Below are positions 42,317-52,373 of a DNA stretch of 64,000 nucleotides, piece by piece. The number at the start of each line of letters is the position of its first letter. Positions within the stretch are counted from its first letter, which is position 1. Origin of the DNA: Allobosea caraganae (GTDB lineage: Bacteria > Pseudomonadota > Alphaproteobacteria > Rhizobiales > Beijerinckiaceae); contig NZ_QQTO01000033.1 in assembly GCF_003351345.1 (NCBI RefSeq), positions 310,001-374,000 on the forward strand, given 5' to 3'. The notes under the pieces were generated by a model. It saw nothing but the letters and a program-made list of their open reading frames with translations, was not told where the DNA came from and made no database searches. The position numbers were made by a program, and so were the translations under genes.

Positions 42317-43879
42317 ATGGTTTTGAGACCGATTGCGGCGGCCGCCTTCGCGGGCGCCGCCCTGGCTGCCCTGATGGCAGGCCCGGCGCTGGCGGCATCC
42401 ATCATCAAGGTGCAGCAGAACGCCGATATCCGCAGCATCAACCCCGGCGTGAACCGCGACGACAACACCGACGCGGTCGTGCTTCATATGGTCGAGGGGC
42501 TCGTCGCCTATGGCGACGATGCCGAGGTCAAGCCGCTCCTTGCCGAGAAGGTCGACGTCTCGCCGGATGGCAAGACCTACACCTTCACCCTGCGCAAGGG
42601 CGTCAAGTTCCATAACGGCGCGGAGCTGAGCTCGGCCGACGTGCTCTGGTCCTGGAACCGCTACATGGAGCCGAAGACCGACTGGCGCTGCCTCTCGGAA
42701 TTCGACGGGCGCGGCCGGGCCAAGGTCGAGTCCGTGACGGCGCCGGATCCGGCGACGGTCGTGTTCAAGCTGGATACGCCGAGCGCGCTCTTCCTCGCCA
42801 ACATCGCCCGCACCGATTGCGGCATGACCGGGATCATGCACAAGGATTCGGTCAAGGCCGATGGCAGCTTCGACAAGCCGATCGGCACCGGCCCGTTCAA
42901 GTTCGGCGAGTGGAAGCGCAGCGAGTACATCCGGCTCGAGCGCTTCGCCGACTATGCCAGCCTGCCCGGCAAGATCGACGGCTACACCGGCGGCAAGCGC
43001 CCGCTGGTCGACGAGGTCCGCTTCCTGATCATCCCCGATAGCTCGACCGCCAAGGCCGCGCTGCTGCGGGGCGACATCGACATCGTCCCCGACGTCGCCA
43101 ATAGCGAGGTCGCCGAGCTGCGCAAGAATCCCAAGGTGGAGGTCGGGGTCGTCTCGACCATGGGCCTGGTCGGCCTGCTGATCCAGACGCGCGATCCGCT
43201 GCTGCAGAACCTCAAGCTGCGCCAGGCCATCGCGATGGCGCTGGATGTGCCCGAAGTCGTCGCGGCGGTCACCGATGGCCTCGGCAAGCCGAACAACTCG
43301 ATCGTGCCGCTGAAATCGGCCTATTACGGCCCGGTCGAGAAGCAGGGCTACAAATTCGATCCGGCCGCTGCGAAGAAGCTGGTCCAGGAGGCCGGCTACA
43401 AGGGCGAGCCGATCGTGATGCTCGCCAACAAGCGCTACCCGCAGAGCTTCGATTCCGCCGTCATCGCCCAGCAGATGCTGCAGGCGGTCGGCCTCAACGT
43501 CACCATCGAAGTGCTGGAATGGGCGACGCAGCTCGACCGCTACAACAAGGGCAACTACCAGATGCAGGCGTTCCCCTATTCGGCGCGCCTCGACCCCTCT
43601 CTGAGCTTCGAGTCGATCGCAGGTCCCAAGGACAAGCAGCCGCGCAAGGTCTGGGACGATCCGGAATCACTGGCGCTGCTCGACAAGTCGATGGTCGTCT
43701 CCGACAAGGCCGAGCGCCAGAAGCTGTTCGACGAGCTGCACAAGCGCTTCATCGAGCAGGTGCCGATGGTGATGCTCTATAACGGCCTCGACGCCGGCGT
43801 CTTCAGCAAGAAGGTCAAGGGCTACCAGCCTTCGATCCTGTCGAAGCCGCGGCTCTGGGAGGTCAGCGTCGCCGATTAG
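42317..43879 (+). CDS. ABC transporter substrate-binding protein, family 5 (receptor B of four)
   Basis: A 520-residue periplasmic receptor with a signal peptide ending GPALAASI. The mature N-terminus reads IKVQQNADIRSINPGVNRDD, with the shared cysteine pair in TDWRCLSEF and IARTDCGMT. A GGAGGA site lies 6 nt before the ATG at 42317, which excludes the adjacent GTG at 42311. It closes the second regulator-C45-receptor module and converges on a GntR gene 12 bp away. Most similar to receptors A and C. Confidence 0.9.
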   Translation: MVLRPIAAAAFAGAALAALMAGPALAASIIKVQQNADIRSINPGVNRDDNTDAVVLHMVEGLVAYGDDAEVKPLLAEKVDVSPDGKTYTFTLRKGVKFHNGAELSSADVLWSWNRYMEPKTDWRCLSEFDGRGRAKVESVTAPDPATVVFKLDTPSALFLANIARTDCGMTGIMHKDSVKADGSFDKPIGTGPFKFGEWKRSEYIRLERFADYASLPGKIDGYTGGKRPLVDEVRFLIIPDSSTAKAALLRGDIDIVPDVANSEVAELRKNPKVEVGVVSTMGLVGLLIQTRDPLLQNLKLRQAIAMALDVPEVVAAVTDGLGKPNNSIVPLKSAYYGPVEKQGYKFDPAAAKKLVQEAGYKGEPIVMLANKRYPQSFDSAVIAQQMLQAVGLNVTIEVLEWATQLDRYNKGNYQMQAFPYSARLDPSLSFESIAGPKDKQPRKVWDDPESLALLDKSMVVSDKAERQKLFDELHKRFIEQVPMVMLYNGLDAGVFSKKVKGYQPSILSKPRLWEVSVAD

Positions 43880-43891
43880 CCGGCGATGCCC

Positions 43892-44521
43892 TCATGGGTC
43901 GTTCCTGAGGATATGGCCGGAGATCAGCTCGGTGAGGCGCGCGGCGTCGCGCGCCTCCAGCGCCTCCAGCATGGCGTGATGGTCGCGGTCGCTGCGAAGG
44001 AGCGCCTCGTGCGAGATCCAGACCGTGACATTCGAGCCGCGCGAGCGGTCGCGCAGGTTCCAGATCATCTCCTCCATCACGGGATTGCCGCTGAGATGAT
44101 ACATCAGGTGATGGAACTCGCTGTTCACCCGGCTCTGGTCGGCGCGCGTGCCCTCGCGGGCCGCGGCCGAGAACTGCTCGGCGAGGTCGCGCAGCCGGGC
44201 GAGGGTGGGGGCGTCGACCGCGGCGACGATGTTGGGCACCGCCGCCGTCTCCATGACGACGCGCGTCTCGCGGATATGGCGCAGGGTCGCGGTGTCGATC
44301 TCGGCGACGCGGTAGCCGCGATTGGGCACATGCTCGATCGCCTTGAGCACGACGAGCTCGTCGAGCGCGGCGCGGACGTCGAAACGCGTCGCGGAGAACT
44401 TCTCCTCGAGGTCGATCTGGCGCAGCCATTCGCCCCCGCGATAGCCGCCCGAGCGGATCGCCTCGGCGATCTCGCCGGCCAGGGCCCGCTTCTGTTTCCG
44501 CTTCCGCATCACGCTCGTCAT
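43892..44521 (-). CDS. GntR family transcriptional regulator (FCD type)
   Basis: A 209-residue regulator with a single winged helix-turn-helix (about 10-72; YRGGEWLRQIDLEEKFSAT, FDVRAALDELV) and a metal-type FCD domain (NSEFHHLMYHLSG, DRDHHAMLEALE). It starts with a basic leader MTSVMRKRKQKR. It is divergent from the alpha/beta hydrolase gene across 119 bp holding a perfect 18-bp palindrome, its probable operator. An AGGGAA site precedes the start. Confidence 0.88.
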   Translation of the reverse strand: MTSVMRKRKQKRALAGEIAEAIRSGGYRGGEWLRQIDLEEKFSATRFDVRAALDELVVLKAIEHVPNRGYRVAEIDTATLRHIRETRVVMETAAVPNIVAAVDAPTLARLRDLAEQFSAAAREGTRADQSRVNSEFHHLMYHLSGNPVMEEMIWNLRDRSRGSNVTVWISHEALLRSDRDHHAMLEALEARDAARLTELISGHILRNDP

Positions 44522-44601
44522 GGCTGTTCCCTAGCCCATCCGGCCATGCGCCGGCTAGCAGGCCGTATGGGCAGCTTGCCAGACTTCGTCGACTATGCAA
44601 C

Positions 44602-44629
44602 TAAATTGGCGCCAATTTAACTGCCAATT
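44602..44629. promoter_or_regulatory. Predicted GntR operator, perfect 18-bp palindrome
   Basis: TAAATTGGCGCCAATTTA at 44602-44619 is perfectly palindromic, and a further half-site GCCAATT follows at 44623-44629. It ends 12 bp before the alpha/beta hydrolase ATG, where bound protein would block transcription or initiation. Confidence 0.65.
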
Positions 44630-44640
44630 GAGGAAGTCCG

Positions 44641-45516
44641 ATGACTGCTGCCCCCGCGACGGTTGAAGCGCCCGAGTCCGATGCGGCCGCCCGCGGCCAT
44701 GCGATGTACGATCTCGAAAGCACGCCGGTCATCGCCTGCAAATACGATCCGCGCTTCAGCTACTGCCTCTACGTGCCGCCGACCCTCGGGCAGGGCGAGG
44801 AGCCGTCGATCGTCGTGACCATGCACGGCACCGGCCGCGGCTTCGTCGGTTATCGCGACGGCTTCGCCGAATTCGCCCGCTGGAACAACTGCATCATCCT
44901 GGCGCCGCTCTTCCCGATCGGCGTGCGCGGCGACGGCAACCGCGACGGCTTCAAGTACATGCGCGAGGGCGACATCCGCTACGATCAGGTCCTGATCGAG
45001 ATGGTCGCCGAGGTCGTGGCGCATTACGGGCTCAAGTCCGACAAGTTCGCGCTGTTCGGCTATTCCGGCGGCGGCCATTTCGCCCATCGCTTCCTGATGT
45101 TCCACCCGCAGCGGCTCTGGGCCTGCACGGTCGGCGCGCCCGGCTCGGTGACGCTGCTCGACCCGACCCGCGACTTCTGGGTCGGCACCCGCAACGTCGA
45201 GGAGCTCTTCGGCCTGGAGATCGACCCCGCGGCCATCGCCAAGGTGCCGGTGCAGATGATCGTTGGTGCAGCCGATCTCGAGACCTGGGAGATCACCCAC
45301 AAGGAAGGCGGCCGCAACTGGATGCCGGACGCCAACCATGCCGGCAAGAACCGGCCCGAGCGCCTCGCCGCGCTGAAGACATCCTTCGAGGAGCACGGCA
45401 TCGCCGTGCGCTTCGACCTGGTGCCGAACATGCCGCATGACGGCCCAAAGGCCCTGCCGCGGGTCCAGGATTTCCTGGCCGGCGTATTGCAGGCGCGCCG
45501 TGCCAAGGCCGCGTGA
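44641..45516 (+). CDS. Alpha/beta hydrolase, PHB-depolymerase/esterase-like
   Basis: A 291-residue cytoplasmic alpha/beta hydrolase. The nucleophile Ser142 is in FGYSGGGHFAH. The oxyanion segment is VTMHGTGRGFVGYRDGF, a likely acid residue is in IVGAADLETWE, and the His is in NMPHDGPKALP. The overall pattern resembles feruloyl-esterase/PHB-depolymerase-like serine hydrolases, but there is no signal peptide. It is the enzyme of the third module and sits 39 bp before receptor C and the shared permeases. Ester or amide hydrolysis of the imported ligand is the likely task. Confidence 0.82.
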   Translation: MTAAPATVEAPESDAAARGHAMYDLESTPVIACKYDPRFSYCLYVPPTLGQGEEPSIVVTMHGTGRGFVGYRDGFAEFARWNNCIILAPLFPIGVRGDGNRDGFKYMREGDIRYDQVLIEMVAEVVAHYGLKSDKFALFGYSGGGHFAHRFLMFHPQRLWACTVGAPGSVTLLDPTRDFWVGTRNVEELFGLEIDPAAIAKVPVQMIVGAADLETWEITHKEGGRNWMPDANHAGKNRPERLAALKTSFEEHGIAVRFDLVPNMPHDGPKALPRVQDFLAGVLQARRAKAA

Positions 45517-45555
45517 GACAACAAGTCTAAAATATCAAAAAACAGGGGATCGTCG

Positions 45556-47112
45556 ATGAACCGTATTCTTGCTTCCGCCTTCGCCCTGGCCCTTTCGGCC
45601 GGAACTTTCCAAGTCCACGCTGTTCAGGCCCAAACGCTCACTGCCGTGCTCAACGCCGACATGCGCTCGTCCAACCCGGGCGTGAACCGCGACGACAACA
45701 CCGACACGGTCGTCCTCCACATCGTCGAGGGCCTCGTCGGCTATGACGAGGGCGGCTCGGTCGGCCCGCTCCTGGCCGAGAAGGTCGATCTTTCCCAGGA
45801 CGGCAAGACCTACACCTTCACGTTGCGCAAGGGCGTCAAGTTCCACAACGGCGCCGAGCTCACCTCGGCCGACGTGCTCTGGTCATGGACCCGCTACATG
45901 GATCCGAAGACCGACTGGCGCTGCCTCGGCGATCTCGACGGCCGCAACGGGCTCAAGGTCGTCTCGGCCACCGCGCCGGACGCCAACACCTTCGTCATGG
46001 AGCTGAACGCGCCGAACGCGCTCTTCCTCGACACGCTCGCCCGCACCGATTGCGGCGGCACCGCCATCATCCACAAGGATTCGGTCAAGGCCGATGGCAG
46101 CTGGGACAAGCCGATCGGCACCGGCCCGTTCAAGCTCGGCGAATGGAAGCGCGGCCAGTCGATCCAGCTTCTCGCCTATGAGGGCTATGTCTCGCCCAAG
46201 GGCGCCACGCGCGACGGCATGCTCGGGTCGAAGCGCCCGCTGGTCAAGGAAGCCAGGTTCATGGTCATCCCTGACGCGGCGACCGTGAAGGCCGGCCTGA
46301 TGGCCGGTTCGCTCGACATCGCCTCGGTGCCCGAGATCGACGCCGCCGAGTTGAAGGCGCATCCGAAGCTTAACGTCGTGACCGGCACCAACCCGGTCCG
46401 GCACGGCATGATCATTCAGACGCGCGACCCTGTGCTGAAGAACGTCAAGCTGCGCCAGGCGATCGCGGCCTCGATCGACTTCCCCGAGCTCGTCGCCAAC
46501 GTCACCAACAATCTCGGCCAGCCCAACAACTCGCCGATCTACATGACCTCGAAGTACTTCGGCGAGGCCGAGAAGCAGGGCTTCAAATACGACCCGGCGC
46601 TGGCCAAGAAGCTGCTCCAGGAGGCCGGCTACAAGGGCGAGAAGATCACCATCCTCGCCAACAAGCGCTCGACCGCGCCGAGCTTCAACACGGCCGTCAT
46701 CGCCCAGCAGATGATGCAGGCGGTCGGCATCAACGCCGACATCGAAGTCCTGGAGTGGGCGACGCAGCTCGACCGCTACAACAAGGGCAACTACCAGATG
46801 GAGGCCTTCTCCTATTCCGGCCGCTTCGACCCCGCACTCGGCTTCGAGCAGATCTCCGGGCCGAAGGACAAGCAGCCGCGCAAGGTCTGGGAAGACCCCG
46901 AGGCGCTCGCCCTGATCGACAAGAGCATGGTCGTTGCCGACGTCACTGAGCGCCAGAAGATCTTCGACGACCTGCACAAGCGCTTCATCGAGCAGGTGCC
47001 GACCATCTTCACCCATAACGACGTCGACATCGTCGCTCATTCCAAGCGGGTCTCCGGCGTCAAGCCGTGGATGTCGAAGCTGCGCCTCTGGGAAGTCGGC
47101 GTCGCCAACTGA
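45556..47112 (+). CDS. ABC transporter substrate-binding protein, family 5 (receptor C of four)
   Basis: A 518-residue periplasmic receptor. The signal peptide ends near HAVQAQT. The mature start LTAVLNADMRSSNPGVNRDD and the cysteine pair Cys123 (WRCL) and Cys166 (RTDCG) are shared with the paralogues. It is followed 29 bp later by the DppB-like gene and so is the receptor most directly tied to the translocon. The C-terminal part (DPALGFEQISGPKDKQPRKV) is nearly the same as in receptor B, showing recent common origin. Confidence 0.92.
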   Translation: MNRILASAFALALSAGTFQVHAVQAQTLTAVLNADMRSSNPGVNRDDNTDTVVLHIVEGLVGYDEGGSVGPLLAEKVDLSQDGKTYTFTLRKGVKFHNGAELTSADVLWSWTRYMDPKTDWRCLGDLDGRNGLKVVSATAPDANTFVMELNAPNALFLDTLARTDCGGTAIIHKDSVKADGSWDKPIGTGPFKLGEWKRGQSIQLLAYEGYVSPKGATRDGMLGSKRPLVKEARFMVIPDAATVKAGLMAGSLDIASVPEIDAAELKAHPKLNVVTGTNPVRHGMIIQTRDPVLKNVKLRQAIAASIDFPELVANVTNNLGQPNNSPIYMTSKYFGEAEKQGFKYDPALAKKLLQEAGYKGEKITILANKRSTAPSFNTAVIAQQMMQAVGINADIEVLEWATQLDRYNKGNYQMEAFSYSGRFDPALGFEQISGPKDKQPRKVWEDPEALALIDKSMVVADVTERQKIFDDLHKRFIEQVPTIFTHNDVDIVAHSKRVSGVKPWMSKLRLWEVGVAN

Positions 47113-47141
47113 ACCCGCTGGGCTGACGGGGAGGGGACCGC

Positions 47142-48086
47142 ATGCTTCGCTTCGCGCTGACGCGCATCCTGATGGCGTTGCCGACGCTGCTGATCGTGGC
47201 GGTGTCGGTCTTCGTCCTGATCCGGCTGATCCCGGGCGACCCGGCGCAGCTCATGCTCGGCGACCTCGCCGACCCCGCCAGCCTCGCTGACCTCCGGGGC
47301 CGGCTCGGCCTCGACAAGAGCCTGCCGGTCCAGTTCGGCATCTGGTTCGGCAACCTGCTGCATGGCGATCTCGGCCAGTCGATCTCCTCGCAGCAGGCGG
47401 TGCTGCCGCTGATCCTGCAGCGCTTCTGGATCAGCGCGCAGATCGTGCTCGTCGCGGTCCTTTTGGCCGTCCTCGTCGCGGTGCCGGCCGGCGTCATCGC
47501 TGCCTGGCGCCAGAACAGCTCGCTCGACCTCGGCCTCGTCGGTCTGGCGACGCTGCTGCTCTCGATTCCAACCTTCTGGCTCGGCCTGCTGCTGCTGCTC
47601 TTCTTCGGGCTCAAGCTCGAGTGGCTTCCGGTCGTCGGCTACGTCTCGATCAGCGAGGATGCGACGCGCGGCATCCTCTACCTCGTCATGCCGATCATGA
47701 CGCTGTTCCTGCACGAGATCGGCGTCCTGCTGCGCATGGCGCGCGCCTCGACGCTAGAGGTGCTCCGGCTCGACTACATCACCCATGCCCGCGCCAAGGG
47801 CTTGTCGGAAGGCGCTGTGCTCTGGCGCCACGCCTTCAAGAACGCCTTCGGCCCGACCTGGACGCTGATCGGCCTCGTGCTCGGCAACCTCTTGGGCGGC
47901 ATCGCCGTGGTCGAGACCGTCTTCACCATTCCCGGCCTCGGCCGGCTGCTGGTCGATTCGATCTTCGCCCGCGATTACCCCGTGATCCAGGGCTGCCTGC
48001 TCTTCGTCGCCTTCACCTATGTCGTCGTCAATCTGGTGATCGACCTGTGCTATCCCATCTTCGATCCAAGGGTGACGGCGCAATGA
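47142..48086 (+). CDS. ABC transporter permease, DppB/OppB type
   Basis: A 314-residue inner-membrane permease with six predicted helices. Its N-terminus, MLRFALTRILMALPTLLIVA, and long periplasmic loop (RLIPGDPAQLMLGD) are typical of the peptide/opine family. The EAA loop is YITHARAKGLSEGAVLWRHA. It overlaps the DppC-like gene by four bases (ATGA). It is one of only two permease genes for the four receptors of this region. Confidence 0.93.
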   Translation: MLRFALTRILMALPTLLIVAVSVFVLIRLIPGDPAQLMLGDLADPASLADLRGRLGLDKSLPVQFGIWFGNLLHGDLGQSISSQQAVLPLILQRFWISAQIVLVAVLLAVLVAVPAGVIAAWRQNSSLDLGLVGLATLLLSIPTFWLGLLLLLFFGLKLEWLPVVGYVSISEDATRGILYLVMPIMTLFLHEIGVLLRMARASTLEVLRLDYITHARAKGLSEGAVLWRHAFKNAFGPTWTLIGLVLGNLLGGIAVVETVFTIPGLGRLLVDSIFARDYPVIQGCLLFVAFTYVVVNLVIDLCYPIFDPRVTAQ

Positions 48087-48897
48087 AACGGCTCGCACCC
48101 AACGCCCTGCTGGGCGGATTCCTGATTGGCACGCTGATCGTCGTCGCGCTGATCGGCGCGGTCTGGACGCCCTACGATCCGCTCCAGCTCAGCTTCCGCG
48201 CCAAGCTCGCCGCGCCCAGCGCCGCGCATTGGCTCGGGACCGACGAGTTCGGCCGCGACGTCGGCAGCCGCCTGATGGCCGGCGCCGCGACCAGCGCCTG
48301 GATCAGCCTGCTCACCGTGACGCTGGCCGTCGTCTTCGGCACCGCGATCGGCGTGGTCAGCGGCTATGTCCGCGGCTGGTTCGACCGCATCGTCATGGCC
48401 TTCAACGACGCGCTGCTGGCCTTCCCCGGCATCCTGCTGGCGCTCGGCCTGCTCGCCGTGCTCGGCGCCAACAAATACGGCATCATCGCCGCGCTCGGCA
48501 TCGCCTACACGCCTTCGGTCGCCCGCATCGTCCGCGGCGCCGTGCTCTCGCTGCGCGAGCGCGAGTTCATCGCCGCCTCGCGCGTGATGGGCAATTCCGA
48601 GCTCTTCACGATGGCAAGGCATATCCTGCCGAACTGCATCGCGCCGCTGACCGTGCTGGCGACCTCGATGTTCGGCTATGTGCTGCTGGCCGAGAGCGCG
48701 CTCTCCTTCCTCGGCCTCGGCGTGCCACCGCCGGCCCCGACATGGGGCAACATGCTCGCCGGTAGCCGGCCCTATATCGGCCAGGCGGTGTGGCTCGGCA
48801 TCTTCCCGGGCCTGTGCATCTCGCTCACCCTGCTCGGCATCAACCTTCTGGGCGATGCCGTCCGCGACAGGCTCGACCCGCGCATGAGGGGGATGTG

Positions 48898-48898
<1 letters not shown>
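48083..48898 (+). CDS. ABC transporter permease, DppC/OppC type
   Basis: A 271-residue inner-membrane permease. The N-terminal helix is LLGGFLIGTLIVVALIG, followed by the family signature HWLGTDEFGRDVGSRLMAG. The EAA loop is REFIAASRVMGNSELFTMAR, and the C-terminus ends NLLGDAVRDRLDPRMRG. It pairs with the preceding gene to form the pore. Overlaps on both sides (ATGA upstream, TGATG downstream) indicate coupled translation with the ATPase. Confidence 0.93.
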
Positions 48899-50565
<1,667 letters not shown>

Positions 50566-50592
50566 CGCGAAACGTTGAACGGGAAGGCTCCT

Positions 50593-50740
50593 CCCTTCCC
50601 CCTTGTGGGGAAGGGTAGGGGGATGGGGGGCGAATGACGGGGTGCGGCGCTGCTTGTACCGGCGGGGCGGGGAGATCGGAGAGGCAATCGCTCCGACTTT
50701 TCGACCCCCACCCCAAGCCCCTCCCCACAAGGGGGAGGGG
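50593..50740. repeat. Inverted G/C-rich repeat in intergenic gap
   Basis: Arms of 23 nt, 50593-50615 and 50718-50740, are complementary at 21 of 23 positions, with about 100 bp between. Each arm is also a small hairpin around CCCC-TTGT-GGGG. It fills most of the 226-bp gap between the ATPase gene and the first deacetylase gene and could attenuate the downstream genes. Confidence 0.75.
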
Positions 50741-50791
50741 TTTCCTGCGTCCCTTCCTGCACTGCAGAGATATCGGTCCGGAGCCTACGAG

Positions 50792-51604
50792 ATGACGAGT
50801 ACGAACAAGCCGCGCTGGCCCGGCGGCGCTGAGGCCGTGATCTGCGTGACCATCCATGTCGACGGCCCCGCCGTCGAGGCCGGGCGCGGCCAGAACGCGC
50901 TCGGCATCAACAGCCGCGGCAACTACGCGCTGCGCCGCGGCGTCGACCGCTATCTCGACATGCTCGATCGCCACGGCATCAAGGCGACCTTCTTCTGCTG
51001 CGGCTATGACGCCGAGCACTGGCCCGAGCCCTTCCGCAAGATGCACGCGGCCGGCCACGAGATCGCGGCCCATGGCTACCAGCACGAGGGCTTCGACCTC
51101 GGCGAGCGCGAGCCCGAGCTGCTGGAGAAGACCCATCGCATCCTGACCGATGTCACTGGCGAGGCCCCGGTCGGCTGGTGCTCGCCCTCCGGCCGCAAGA
51201 GCAAGCTGACGCTGCCGACCTTGCGCCGCCTCGGCTATCGCTACGACGCCAGCGAGAAGGACGAGGACCTGCCTTACCTGCTCGATGACGGCTTCGCGGT
51301 TGTGCCCAACAACACCGTCTCGCTCGACGATTTCCCGATGTACTTCACCGGCGGCGCGCTGGCCTCCGAGGTCGAGCGCAACTTCGTCCAGGAATTCGAC
51401 GCGATCAGCGGCCGCGACGGCTATGTCCACCTGACCGTCCATCCGAAAGCCGGCGGCGGCTCCGGCACGCCGGCGCGCGCGGCGGCGGTCGACCGCTTCC
51501 TCGCCTATGCCAAGGCGAAGCCCGGCACCCGCTTCATGACCTGCAACGAGATCGCCGACCATTGCCTGGCCAATCCCGCAACCTGGCGGGAGCCGCGCCA
51601 ATGA
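50792..51604 (+). CDS. Polysaccharide-deacetylase-fold protein, metal site intact
   Basis: A 270-residue cytoplasmic NodB-homology (CE4-like) protein. The metal triad is present: Asp24 (HVDGPAVE) and His94/His98 (AAHGYQHEG). The late His217 (TVHPKAG) is kept, but the usual Arg of the GxRxPxG segment is Cys130 (GWCSPSGR). Members include peptidoglycan and chitin deacetylases, allantoinase-like PuuE and imidase-like amidohydrolases. Lack of a signal peptide points to a small-molecule amide. It overlaps a divergent paralogue (ATGA), suggesting a hetero-oligomer. Confidence 0.82.
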   Translation: MTSTNKPRWPGGAEAVICVTIHVDGPAVEAGRGQNALGINSRGNYALRRGVDRYLDMLDRHGIKATFFCCGYDAEHWPEPFRKMHAAGHEIAAHGYQHEGFDLGEREPELLEKTHRILTDVTGEAPVGWCSPSGRKSKLTLPTLRRLGYRYDASEKDEDLPYLLDDGFAVVPNNTVSLDDFPMYFTGGALASEVERNFVQEFDAISGRDGYVHLTVHPKAGGGSGTPARAAAVDRFLAYAKAKPGTRFMTCNEIADHCLANPATWREPRQ

Positions 51605-52356
51605 GCCTTCTCCTCACCGTCAACGTCCACGGCATCGGCCCGGAAGCCGCGACCATCCCCGAAGCCGAGATATTCGGCCGCGACGCCCATGGCCGCTACA
51701 CCTACCGCATCGGGCTTTCCCGCGTGCTCGATGCGCTCCGCGACTACGGCCTGAAGGCGACCTTCTTCTGGCCCTCCAGCGAGGCGCAGCGCATCCCGGC
51801 TTTGCTTGAGCGCTGCCTGAAAGACGGCCACGAGCTCGCCAGCAACGGCCGCGCCTTCGAGGACCACTCCAAGCTGGGTGCGGACGAGGACGCGGTCATC
51901 GAAGAGGCCCACGACCTCCTGAGCCGCCTTGCCGGTACGGCGCCGATCGGCTTCCGCTCGCCGACCGGAACGCTCTCCGAGCGCACCATCCCGATCCTGC
52001 AACGGCTCGGCTATCGCTACGATTCGAGCTTCCTCGACGACGACGCGCCGTACTCGCTCGCGCAGTACGGTGGCGCCGGCATGGTCGAGCTGCCCATTTC
52101 CGAAGGCCTGACCGACGCGACCCATTTCCGCCGCCGCGTCACGCAGGACCGCGCTGAGGCGCTGCTCGGCGAAGAGCTGACCGCGCTGCTCGGCGTCGAC
52201 GGCTATGCCTGCCTGACCTTCCATCCCCGCGCCGATATCGGCATCGGCCGCGCGGCGCGCCTGCCCATGCTGGAGCGGCTCGTGCGGCTCGCTGAAAAGC
52301 GGGGCGCGACTCCCGTTCTTTGCCGCGATGCGGCCGAGCAAACGCTTACGAATTGA
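51601..52356 (+). CDS. Polysaccharide-deacetylase-fold protein, metal site lost
   Basis: A 251-residue paralogue of the preceding protein, aligning over its whole length. All three metal ligands are replaced: Asp by His10 (NVHGIG), and the His pair by Asn82 and Phe86 (SNGRAFEDH). Yet it keeps the Arg119 motif (GFRSPTG) lost in its partner, and His208 (TFHPR). It cannot be a standard metal deacetylase alone. It is probably a regulatory or complementing subunit of the preceding enzyme, made in equal amount through the ATGA overlap. It precedes receptor D by 17 bp. Confidence 0.8.
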   Translation: MSLLLTVNVHGIGPEAATIPEAEIFGRDAHGRYTYRIGLSRVLDALRDYGLKATFFWPSSEAQRIPALLERCLKDGHELASNGRAFEDHSKLGADEDAVIEEAHDLLSRLAGTAPIGFRSPTGTLSERTIPILQRLGYRYDSSFLDDDAPYSLAQYGGAGMVELPISEGLTDATHFRRRVTQDRAEALLGEELTALLGVDGYACLTFHPRADIGIGRAARLPMLERLVRLAEKRGATPVLCRDAAEQTLTN

Positions 52357-52373
52357 GAGATCGGGAGAAGATC

